Below are positions 33,973-46,400 of a DNA stretch of 54,473 nucleotides, piece by piece. The notes beneath the pieces were generated by a model. The model was not told where the DNA came from and searched no databases. It was given only the letters and a program-made list of their open reading frames with translations. Made by a program: the position numbers and the translations under genes. Source of the DNA: Haplomitrium mnioides (taxonomy: Eukaryota > Marchantiophyta > Haplomitriopsida > Calobryales); NCBI GenBank assembly GCA_049999725.1, contig JBNGIS010020647.1, forward strand, positions 1-54,473. The letters are read 5' to 3'. Numbering within the stretch: position 1 is the first letter of the stretch; the number at the start of each line of letters is the position of its first letter.

Positions 33973-34429
33973 TGTAAAAGAACTCAAAAAGAACTCAAAG
34001 ACCAACTTTCAAATAAGTAATACTTCAAGACAACTCTAAAAGAGTTACACAACTCAAAGCCAAACACAACTCAAAGCCAATAAACAAACCAAAGCCAAGA
34101 GTGTTAGCCAAAGCCAAACAACCAAAGAGCCAAACCGAATTAAGAGGAACTCCAGAATGAGGAGTGGGGCTAAGAAGCCTTTCTATTTATACAAGAGAAG
34201 AGGGTGTCATCCATCTTTCTTCTCTTGCAAGTCACTTCTCATTTCAGCCCTAAAGGTAACTCTCTACCAAAAGTGACTTCGAATGCAAGTAACCTAAAAG
34301 TGACTCTCCACCAAAAGTGACTTCAAAAGCAAGTAATCCAATCTTAACCCTAAAAGTGACTCACTACCACTTCCTTCACTCCTCTCTATTTTCTTATAAA
34401 TAGCACAATCTTATGCTTGTACTATTACA
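33973..34429 (-). mobile_element. 5' LTR of the chromovirus
   Basis: 457 bp, same length and ends as the copy at 29108-29564, with about seven substitutions and no length change. The TATAAATAG box lies at 34183-34191 (- strand). It joins the primer-binding site on one side and the TCATT duplication on the other. Confidence 0.95.
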
Positions 34430-34434
34430 TCATT
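34430..34434. repeat. Target-site duplication TCATT (right)
   Basis: Second copy of the duplication at 29103-29107; satellite continues as GATCAAGTAGCC. Confidence 0.9.
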
Positions 34435-37400
34435 GATCAAGTAGCCCCAAGCATAACTAGAGTTGTTGGTCAAATATAACCACGTGAACAAGATTTTCAA
34501 CTTAGTACTATTGATCAAGTAGCCCAGAGTATAACTGAAGTTGTTGGGCAAATATTACCCAGTGAACAATAGATTCCACTAAGAAACATTGATCAAGTAG
34601 CTCATAGAATAATTAAAGGTTTTGGGTGAATACAACCAAGTGAACAAGAAATTCTACTAAGTGCCATTGATCAAGTAGCCCAAAGCAGAACTAAAGTTGT
34701 TGGGCAAATATAACCAAGTGAACAAGAGATTCCACTTAGAACTATTGATCAAGTAGCCCAAAGTATAAGTAGAGTTGTTGGGCAAATATTACCAAGTGAA
34801 CAACAGATTCCACTAAGTACCATTGATCAAGTAGCTCATAGTATAAGTAGAGGTTTTGGGCGAAGACAACCAAGTGAACAAGAGATCCCACTAAATGCCA
34901 TTGATCAAGTAGCCCAGAGTAGAACTAGAGTTGTTGGGTGAATATAATCAAGTGAACAAAGAGATCTGACTAAGTACCATTGATCAAGTAGCCCAGACTA
35001 TAGCTAGAATTGGTAGGCAAACATAGCCAAGTGAACAATATCTCCTATTAAATTCCATTGATCAAGTAGCCCAAAGTATAACTGGAGTTGTTGGGTGAAT
35101 ATTGTTGAGTGAACAAAAGATTCCACTAAGTACCATTGATCAAGTAGCTCAAAGTATAACTAGAGGTTTTAGGCAAATACAACCAAATAAACAAGAGATC
35201 CTATTAAGTGCCATTGATTGAGTAGCCCAAAGTATAACTAGAGGATTTAGGCAAATACAACCAAATAAACAAGAGATCCTATTAAGTGCCATTAATCGAG
35301 TAGCCTAAAGTATAACTAGAGTTGTTGGGCAAACACTACCAAGTGAACAATAGATTCTACTAAGTATCATTCATCAAGTAGCTTATAGTATAGCTAGAGG
35401 TTTTGGGCGAATACAACCAAGTGAACAAGAGATCTCACTAATTGCCATTAATCCAGTAGCCGAGAGTAGAACTAGAGTTGTAAGGCAAATATAGCCAAGT
35501 GAACAAAGAGATTCGACTAATTATCATTGATCAACTAGTCGAGAGTATAGCTAGAATTCTTGGGCGAATATTACCAAGTGAACAATAGATTCCACAAAAC
35601 ACCAAATATCAAGTACCTCATTGTATTACTAGATGTTTTCGACGAATCCCACCAAGTGAACAAGAGATCCCACCAAGTGTTATTGATCAAGTAGCCTAGA
35701 TTAGAGCTTGAATTGGTTGGTGAATATAGCCAAGTGATTAAAGAGATCCAACTAAGAACCATTGATCAAGTAGGCCAGAGTATAGCTACAATTGTTGGGC
35801 AAATATTACCAAGTGAAGAATAGATTCCACTAAGTACCATTGATCAAGTAGCTTATATTATAACTAGCGGTTTTGTGCAAATACAACTAAGTGAACAAGA
35901 GATCCCACTGAGTTCCATTGATCAAGTACCCCTAAGTAGAACTAGAGTTGTTGGGCGAATATAACGAAGTGAACAAAGAGATCCAATGAAGTATCATTGA
36001 CCAAGTAGCCCAGAGTATAACTAGAGTTGTTGGGTAAATATTCCCAAGTTAACAATGGATTCTACTAAGTATGATTGATCAAGTAGCTCATAGTATAACT
36101 AGAGGTTTTCAGCAAATACAACCAAGTGAACAAGAGATCCCACTAAAGGTCTATTGATCAAGTAGCCCAGAGTAGAACTAGAGTTGTTAGGCCAATATTT
36201 CCAAGTGAACTAAGAGATCCGACTAAGTACCATTGATAAAGCAGCCTAGAGTATAACTAGAATTGTTGGTTGAATATTACCACAAGAATAATAAGTTCTA
36301 CTAAGTACCAATTATCAAGTAGCTTATAGCATAGCTAGAGGTCTTGGGTGGATACAGCCAAGTGAACAAAAGATCCCACTACGTGTCATTGATCAAGTAG
36401 CCAAGAGTAGAACTAAAGTTGTTGGGCAAATATAACCAAGTCAACGAAGAGATCCGACTAAGTACCATTGATCAAGTAGCCCAAAGTATAAAGTTGTTGG
36501 GCAAATACTACCAAGTGAACAATAGATTCCACTAACTACCATCAATCAATTAGCTCATAGTATAACTAGAGGTTTTGGGCAAGTACAACCAAGTGAACAA
36601 GAGATCCCACTAAGTGCCATTGATCAAGTGGCATAGAGTAGAGCTAGAGTTATTGGGCGAATATAACCAAGTGAACAAAGAGAATCGACAAAGCAGCATT
36701 GATCAAGTAGCCCAGAGTATAGCTACAGTTGTTGGGTACATTATTATAAGTGAATAATAGATTCCACTAAGTACCATTGATCAAGTAGCTCAAAATATAA
36801 CTAGAGGTTTTGGAGGAATACAACCAAGTGAAGAAGAGATCCCACTAGGCGCCATTGATCAAGTAGCCAAGAGTAGAGCTAGAGTTGTTGGGCGAATATT
36901 TCCAAGTGAACAATAGATTCCACTAAGCACCATTTATTAAGTAGCTCATAGTATAACTAGAGGTTTTGGGCAAAAACAATGAAGTGAATAAGAGATCCCA
37001 CTAAGTGCCATTGATCAAGTAGCCCAAAGTTGAACTAGAGGTTTTGGGCCAATATAGCCAAGTGAAAAAAGAGATCTGACTAGATACCATTGATCAAGTA
37101 GCCCAGAATACAACTAGCAGTTGGTGGGCAAATAAAACCAAGTGAAAAATGAATCCCACTAAATTCAATTGATTAACTAGCCCTGAGTATAACTAGAGTT
37201 GTTGGGTAAACATCACCAAGTGAACAAAAGATTCCATGAAGTACCATTGATCAAGTAGCTCATAGTATAACTAGAGGTTTTGGGCAAGTATAACGAAGTG
37301 AACAAGAGAGCCCACCAAGTGCCATTGATCAAGTAGCTTAGAGTAGAACTTGAGTTGTTAGGCAAATATAGCCAAGTGATTGAAAACATTCGACTAAGTA

Positions 37401-37970
37401 CCATTGATCAAGTAGCCTAGAGTATAACTAGAGTTGGTGGGCGAATATAGCCAAGTGAATAATAAATCCCACTAAGTGTCATTGATCAAGTAGCCTTGAG
37501 TATAGCTAGAATTGTTGGGCAAATATAGCAAAGTGAACAACAAATCCCACAAAGTGCCATTGATCAAGTAGCCTATAGAATAACAAGAGTTGTTGGGCAA
37601 ATATTACCAAGTGAACAATGGATTTCACTAAGTACAATTGATCAAGTAGCTCATAGTAAAACTAGAGGTCTTGGGCGAATACAACCAAGTGAACAAGAGA
37701 TCCCACTAAGTACCATTGATCAAGTAGCTCATCGTAGAACTTGAGTTGTTGGGTGAATATTACGAAGTGAACAATGGATTTCACTAAGTACAATTGATCA
37801 AGTAGCTCATAGTATAACAAGAGGTTTTGAGGGAATACAACCAAGTAAACAAGAGATCCCATTAAGTACCATTGATCAAGTAGGCAAGAGTGTAACTAGA
37901 GTTGTTGGGCGAATATTACCAAGTGAACAACATATTCCACTAAGTACCATTGATAAAGTAGCTCATAGTA

Positions 37971-40450
37971 TAACTTGAGGTTTTGGGCGAATACAACCAA
38001 GCGAATAAGAGATCACACTTAGTACCATTGAACTAGTAGATGAGAGTAGAACTAGAGTTGTTGGGTGAATACAACCAAGTAAAGAAGAGATCTCACTGAG
38101 TACCATTGATCAAGTAGCCCAGAGTGTAACTAGAGTTGTTGGGCAAATATAACCAAGTGAACAATGGATACCTCTAAGTACATTGATCAACTAGCTCAGA
38201 TTATTACTACAGCTTTTGGGCGAATATAACCAAGTCAACAAGAGATCCCCTTAAGTGCCATTGATCAAGTAGGTTGGAGTGTAACAAGAGTTGTTGGTCG
38301 AATATAGTCAAGTGAACAAGAGGTCCCACTAAGTTCCATTGATCAAGTTGCCTATACTAGAACTAGAGTTGTTGGGCAAATATAGCCAAGTGAACAAAGA
38401 GTTCTGACTTAGCACCATTGATGAAATAGCCCACAGTATTAACTAGAGTTTGTGGGCGAATATACCCAAGTGCACAAGAAGTTCAACTAAGTGCCATTGA
38501 TCAAGTAGCCTATAGTATAACTAGAAATGTTGGGCGAATATTACCAAATAAACATTAGATTCCTTTTAGTACCATTGATCAAGTAGCTCATAATATAGCT
38601 AAAGGTTTTTGGCGAATACAACCAAGTGAACAAGCAATCTTACTAAGTTCTATTGATCAAGTAGCCCAAAGTAGAACTAGAGTTGTAGGGCAAATATAAC
38701 CAAGTGAACAAGAGATTCCACTAAGTACTATTGATGAAGTAGACTAGAGTATAACTAGAGTTGTTGGGTGAATATTACCAAGTAAACAATATATTCCACT
38801 AAGTACCATTGATCAAGTAGCTCATAGTATAACTAGAGATTTTGGGCGAATACAACCAAGTAAACAAGAGATCCCACTAAGTGTCATTGATCAAGTAGCC
38901 CAGAGTAGAACTAGAGTTGTTGGGAAAATACAACCAAGTGAACAAAGAGATCCGACTAAAAAACATTGATCAAGTAGCCCAAAGTATAACTAGAGGTTTT
39001 GGGCAAATATAACCAAGTGAACAATAGATTCCACTCAATACCATGATCAAGTAGCTCAGAGTACTACTAGAGGTTTTGAGGCAATACAATCAAGTGAACA
39101 AGAGATCCCACTAAATGCCAATGATCAAGTAGCCCAGAGTAGAACTAGAGTAGTTGGCCGAATACTACCAAGTGATTAATAGATTCCACTAAGTACCATT
39201 GATCAAGTAGCTCATGGTATAACTAGAAGTTTTGGGCGAAAACAACCCAGTGAACAAGAGATCCCATTGAGTGTCATTGATCAAGTAGCCCAGAGTAGAA
39301 CTAGAGTTGTTGGGCAAATACAACCAAGTGATTAAAGAGATCCGACTAAGAACCATTGATCAAGTAGCCTAGAGTATAACTTGAGGTTTTGGGCAAATAT
39401 AACCAAGTGAATAGAAAATTCCACTAAGTACCATTGATCAAGTAGCTCAGAGTACAACTAGAGGTTTTGAGAGAATACAATCAAGTGAACAAGATATCCT
39501 ACTAAATGCCATTGATCCAGTAGCCCAAAGTAGAACTAGAGTTGTTGGGCGAATATAGCTAAATGAAGAATAGATTCCACTAAGTACCATTGATCAAGTA
39601 GCTGATAGTATAGTAACAGGTTTTGGGACAATGCAACCAAGTAAACAAGAGATCCCATTAAGTACCATTGATCAAGTAGGTGAGAGTGTAACTAGAGTTG
39701 TTGGGAAAATATTACCAAGTGAACAATAGATTCCACTAAGTACCATTGATGAAGTAGCTCATAGTATAACTTGAGGTTTTGGGCGAATACAACCAAGTGA
39801 ATAAGATATCCCACTTAGAACCATTGAACTAGCAGCTGAGAGTAAAACTAGAGTTGTTGGGCGAATACAACCAAGTTAAAAGAGATCTCACCAAGTACCA
39901 TTGATCAAGTAGCCCAGAGTATAACTAGAGTTGTTGGGCAAATATAGCCAAGAGAAAAATGGATTTTCGTAAGTACATTGATCAATTAGCTCAGATTATA
40001 ACTACAGCTTTTGGGCAAATATCACCAAGTCAACAAGAGATCCCACTAAGTGCCATTGATAAGGTAGCCCAGAGTATAACTAGAGTTGTTGGTCAAATAT
40101 AGTCAAGTAGACAAGAGATCACACTAAGTTCTATTGATCAAGTTGCCTAGAGTAGAACTAGAGTTGTTCGGCGAATATAACCAAGTGAACAAAGAGACCA
40201 ACTAAGTACCATTGATGAAGTAGCCCACATTATAACTAGAGTTTGTGAGCGAATATAGCCAAGCGCACAAGAAGTTCCTCAAAGTGCCATTGATCAAGTA
40301 GCCTGGAGTATAACTAGAGCTGTTGAGCGAATATTACCAAGTGAACAATAGATTCTTTTAAGTACCATTGATTAAGTAGCTCATAGCATAACTAAAGGTT
40401 TTGGGCAAATACAACCAAGTAAACAAGCAGTCCTACTAAGTTCTATTGAT
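37971..40450. repeat. Tandem pair of long ordered satellite blocks
   Basis: The marker TAACTTGAGGTTTTGGGCGA occurs at 37971 and 39767, 1796 bp apart (23 monomers). At least 700 bp after each copy align monomer by monomer. Both contain the short monomer GTACATTGATCAA, the word AACTACAGCTTTTGGGC/TTACTACAGC, GTTTGTG(G/A)GCGAATATA and GCACAAGAAGTTC. Related blocks lie at about 28190 and 44690. Confidence 0.8.
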
Positions 40451-43400
40451 CAAGTAGCCCAGAGTAGAACTAGACTTGTAGAGCAAATATAATCAAGTGA
40501 ACAAGAGATTCCACTAAGTACTATTGAGCAAGTAGCCCAGAGTATAACTAGAGTCATTGGGCAAATATTACCAAGTGAGCACTAGATTCCACTAAGTACC
40601 ATTGATCAAGTAGCTCATAGTATAACTAGAGGTTTTGAGCGAACACAACAAAGTGAACAAGAGATCCCACTTAGTGCCATTGATCAAGTTGCCCAAAGTA
40701 GAACTAGAGTTGTTGAGCAAATATAACCAAGTGAACAAAGAGATCTAACTAAGTACCATTGATAAGGTAGCCGAGAGTATAACTAGAGTTGTTGGACAAA
40801 AAAAACCAAGTGAACAATAGCGACGACTAAGTACCATTGATCAAGTAGCTCATTGAATAACTAGAGGTTTTGGGCAAATACCACCAAGTGAACAAGAGAT
40901 CCTACTAAGTGCTATTGATAAAGTAGCCTAGAGTGAACTAGAGTTGTTGGACGAATATAACTAAGTGAAAAAAGAGATCCGACTAAGTACCATTGATCAA
41001 GTAGCGCAGAGTATAACTAGAGTAGTTGGCCGAAAACTACCAAGTAAACAATAGATTTCACTAAGTACTATTGATCAAGTAGCTCATGGTATAACTAGAG
41101 GTTTTGGACAAATACAACCAAGTGAACAAGAGATCCCACCAAGTGTCATTGATCAAGTAGCCCAAAGTAGAACTAGAGTTGTTGGGCGAACATAGCCAAG
41201 TGACTAAAGAGATCCCACTAAGAACCATTGATCAAGTAGCCAAGAGTGTAACTAGAGGTATTGGGAAAATATACTCAAGTGAACAATAGATTCTACTAAA
41301 CACCATTGATCAAGTAGCTCATAGTACAACTAGAGGTTTTGGGGGAATACAATCAAGTGAACAAGAGATCCTACTAAGTCCCATTGATCAAGCAGCCTAG
41401 AGTAGAACTAGAGTTGTTGGCCGAATACTACCAAATGAACAATAGATTCCATTAAGTACCAATTATCAAGTAGCTTATCGTATAACTAGACGTTTTAGGC
41501 GAATACAACCCAGTGACCAAGAGATTCTACTAAATGTCATTGATGAAGTAACCCAGAGTAGAACTAGAGTTTTTAGACACATACAAGCAAGTGATTAAAG
41601 AGATCCAACTAAGAACCATTGATCAAGTAGCCCAGAGTATAACTAGAGGTTTTGAGCAAATATAACCAAGTGAACAATAAATTCCACTAAGTATCATTGA
41701 TCAAGTAGCTCAGAGTACAACTAGAGGTTTTGGGGGAACATAGTCAAGTGAACAACATATCCCACTAAGTGCCATTGATCAAGTAGCCAAGAGTAGAACT
41801 ACAATTGTTGGGCGAATATTACGAAGTGATTAATGGATTTCACTAAGTATTAATGATCAAGTAGCTAATAGTGGTGCTAGAGGTTTTATGCTAGTACAAC
41901 CAAAGGAAAAATAGATCCCACTAAGTGCTATTCATCAAGTAGCCTAGAGTGTAACTAGAGCTTTTCGGTGAATACAACCAAGTAAACAAGAGATCCCACT
42001 TAGTACCATTGATTAAGTAGCCCAGAGTAGAACTAGAGTTTTTGGGCAAATACAACCAATTGAACAAGAGATCCTACTAAGTACAATTGATCAAGTAGCC
42101 CTCAGTATAACTAGAGTTGTTGGGCAAATATTACCAAGTGAACAATAGACCACTAAGTACCATTGATCAAGTAGCTCAAAACATAACTAGAGGTTTTGGG
42201 CGAATGTAACCAAGTGAACAAGAGATCCCACTAAGTGCCATTGATCAAGTAGCCAAGAGTAGAACTAGAAATATTGGTCAAATACTACCAAGTGAATAAT
42301 AGATTCCACTAAGTACCATTGATAAAATAGCTCATAGTATAACTAGAGGTTTTGGGCAAATACAACCAAGTGAACAAGAGATTCCACTAAGTGCCATTGA
42401 TCAAGTAGCCTAGAGTAGAACTAGAGGTTTTGGGTGAATACCACCAAAAGAACAAGAGATTCTACTAAGTGTTATTGATCAAGTAGCCTAGAGTGGAACT
42501 AGAGTTGTTGGGTGAATATAACCAAGTGAAAAAAGAGATCAAACTATGTACCATCAATCAGGTAGCCCAGAGTATAACTAGAGTTGTTGGTCGAATACCA
42601 CCAAGTGAACAAGAGATCCTACTGAGTGCTATTGATTAAGTAGCCTAGAGTGAAACTAGATTTGTTGGGCGAATATAACCAAGTGAAAAAAGAGATCTGA
42701 CTAAGTACCATTGATCAAGTAGCCCAGAGTATAAGTAGAGTTGTTGGCTGAATACTACCAAGTGAACAATAGATTCCACTAAGTACCATTGATCAAGTAG
42801 CTCATGGCTTAACTAGAGGGTTTGGGCGAATACAACCCAATGACTAAGAGATCTCACTGAGTGCCATTGATCAAGTAGCCCAGAGTGGAACTAGAGTTGT
42901 TGAGCGAACATAGCAAAGTGATTAAAGAGAACCGACTAAGAACCATTGATCAAGTAGCCCAGAGTATAACTAAAGATGTTGGGCAAATATAACTAAGTAA
43001 ACAATAGATTCCACTAACTACCATTGATCAAATAGCTCAGAGGACAAGTAGAGGTTTTTGGGGAATACAATCAAGTGAGCAAGAGATCCACTAACTGCCA
43101 TTGATTAAGTAGCCCAGAGTAGAACTAGAGTTGTTGGCCGAATACTACCAAGTGAACAATAGATTCCATTAAGTACCATTGATCAAGTAGCTCATGGTAT
43201 AACTAAACGTTTCTGGCGAATACAACTCAGTGAACAACAGATCCCACTAAGTGCCATTGATGAAGTAGCCCAGAGTAGAACTAGAGTTGTTGGGCGAATA
43301 CAACCAAGTGATTACAAAGATCTGACTAAGAACCATTGATCAAGTAGCCCAAAGTATAACTAGAGGTTTTGGGCAAATATAACCAAGTGAACAATAAATT

Positions 43401-46400
43401 CCACTAAGTACCATTGATCAAGTAGCTCAGAGTACAACTAGAGGTTTTGGGGGAATACAATCAAGTGAACAAGATATCCCACTAAGTTCCATTGATCAAG
43501 TAGCCCAAAGTAGAACTAGAGTTATTTGGCGAATATTGCCAAGTGATTAATAGATTTCACTAAGTACCATTGATCAAGTAGCTAATAGTGCCGCTAGAGG
43601 TTTTGGGCTAGTACAACCAAGGGAAAAGTAGATCCCACTAAGTGCCATTCATCAAGTAGCCTAGAGTGCAACTAGAGTTTTTTGGCGAATACAACCAAGT
43701 GAACAAGAGATCCCACTTAGCACCATTGATTAAGTACCCTAGAGTAGAACTAGAGTTGGTGGGGAAATATCTTCAAGTCAACAATAAATCCCACTAAGTG
43801 TCATTGATCAAGTAACCTAGAGTACAACTAGAGTTGTTGGGTAAATATTGCCAAGTGAACAAAAGATTCCACTAAGTACCATTGATCATATTGCTTATAG
43901 TATAACTAGAGATTTTGGACGAATACAACCAAATCAACAAGAGATCTAACTATATGCCATTGATCAAGTAGCATGGAGTATAACTAGAGTTGGTGCGCAA
44001 ATATTGCCAAGTAAACAATAGATTCCACTAAGTACCATTCATCAAGTAGCTCACAGTATGACTAGAGGTTCTGGGCAAATACAACCAAGTGAACAAGAGA
44101 TCCTACAAAGTGCCATTGATCAAGTAGACCAGAGTAGAACTAGAGTTGTTGGGCGAATATAACCAAGTGAACAAAAAGATTGGACTAAGTACCATTGATC
44201 AAGTAGCCTTGAGTATAACTAGAGTTGGTAGGCAAATATAGCAAAGTGAACAATGAATCCCACTAAGTGCTATTGATCCAGTAGCCCAGAGAATAACAAG
44301 AGTTGTTGGGAAAATATTGCCAAGTGAACAATAGATTCTACTAAGTACCATTGATCAAGTAGCTCATAGTATAACTAGAGGTTTTGGGCGAATACAACCA
44401 AGTGAACAAGAGGTTCCACTAAGTACCACGGATCAAGTAGCTCATAGTATAACTAGAGTTGTTGGGCAAGTATTACCAAGTGAATATTAGATTCCACTCA
44501 ACACCATTGATCAAAAAGGTCATAGTATAACAATAAGTTTTAGGGGAATACAACCAAGTAAACAAGAGATCCCATTAACTACCATTGATCAAGTAGCCTA
44601 GAGTATAACTAGAGTTGTTAGGCGAATATTACCAAATGAACAATAGATTTCACTGAGTACCATTGATCAAGTAGCTCATAGTATAACTTGAGGTTTTGGG
44701 TGAATACAACCAAGTGAATAAGAGATCTCACTTATTACCATTGAAATAGTGGCTGAGAATAGAACTAGAGTTGTTGGGCGAATACAACCAAGGAAAGAAG
44801 AGATCTCCCTAAGTACCATTAATCAAGTAGCCCAGAGTATAACTAGAGTTGTTGGGCAAATATAGCCAAGTGAACAATAGATTCCACTAAGTACATTGAT
44901 CAACAAGATGAGATTATAACTACAGGTTCTTGGAAAACATAACCAAGTCAACAAGAGATCCCACTAAGTGCCATTGATAAAGTAGCTCAGAGTATAACTA
45001 GAGTTGTTGGTCGAATATAGTCAAGTGAACAAGCGATCCCACTAAGTTCCATTGATCAAGTTGCCAAGAGTAGAACTAGAGTTGTTGGGCGAATACAACC
45101 AAGTGAACAAAGAGATCCGACTAAGTACCATTAATGAAGTGGCTCAGAATATAACTAAAGTTTGTGGGGGAATATAGCCAAGTGCAGAAGAAGTTTCTCT
45201 AAGTGTCATTGACCAAGTAGCCTAAAAATAACTAGATTTGTTGGGCGAATATTAGCAAGTGAACATTAGATTCCTTTAAGTACCATTGATCAAGTAGCTT
45301 ATAGTGTAGCTAAAGGTTTTGGGCGAATACAACCAAGTGAACAAGCAATTCTACTAAGTTCCATTGATGAAGTAGACCAGAATAGAACTAGAGTTGTAAG
45401 GCGAATATAGCCAATTGAACAAGAGATTCTACTAAGTACTATTGATGAAGTAGCCCAGAGTATAACTAGAGTTATTGGGCAAATATTGCCAAGTGAACAA
45501 TAGATTCCACTAAGTACCATTGATCAAGTAGCTCATAGTATAGCTAGAGGTTTTTGGGCAACCAAAACCAAGTGAACAAGAGATCCCACTAAGTGCCATT
45601 GATCAAGTAGCCTAGAGTAGAACTAGAGTTGTTGGGTAAATAAACCAAGTGAACAAAGAGATCCGACTAAGTACCATTGATCAAGTAGCCGAGAGTATAG
45701 CTAGAGTTGTTGGGCGAATAAAACCAAGTGAACAATAGATTCCACTGGGTACCATTGATAAAGTAGCTCATTGTATAACTAGAGGCTTTGAGTGAATACC
45801 ACCAAAAGAACAAGAGATCCTACTAAGTGTTATTGATGAAGTAGCCTAGAGTGGAACTAGAGTTTTTGGGCAAATATAACCAAGTGAAAAAAGAGATCCG
45901 ACTATGTTCCATCAATCAAGTAGCCCAGAGTATAACTAGAGTTGTTGGCCGAATACTACTAAGTGAACAATAGATTCCACTAAGTACCATTGATCAAGTA
46001 GCTCATGGTATACTGGAGGTTTTGGGTGAATACAATCCAGTGAACAAGAGATCCCACTGAGTATCATTGATCAAGTAGCTCGAGTAGAACTAGAGTTGTT
46101 GGGCAAATATAGCCAAGTGATTAAAGAGATCAAACTAAGAACCATTGATCAAGTAGCCCATAGTATAATTAGAGGTGTTGGGCAAATATAGCCAAGTGAA
46201 CAATAGATTCCTTTAAGTCCCATTGATCAAGTAGCTCAGAGTACAACTAGAGGTTTTGGGGGAATACAATCAAGTGAACAAGAGATCCTACTAAGTGTCA
46301 TTGATCAAGTAGCCTAGAGTAGAAGTAGAGTTGTTAGCCGAATACTACCAAGTGAACAATAGATTCCACTAAGTACCATTGATCAAGTAGCTTATCTTAT

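Larger units (their letters stand above)
29108..34429 (-). mobile_element. Full-length chromovirus (Ty3/gypsy with chromodomain), defective, nested in the satellite
   Basis: A 5322-bp element (including 100 N of unknown true length) with 457-bp LTRs at both ends, a primer-binding site, gag, protease, RT, RNase H, integrase and a C-terminal chromodomain, all on the - strand. It is flanked by the 5-bp duplication TCATT. Its two LTRs differ at about 7 of 457 positions by eye (about 1.5%), so insertion was fairly recent compared with the decay of the other Ty3 element. Most of pol stays in one frame, broken by several stop codons. Chromodomains of this family bind modified histone H3 and steer integration to heterochromatin, which fits a satellite target. 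Confidence 0.93.
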
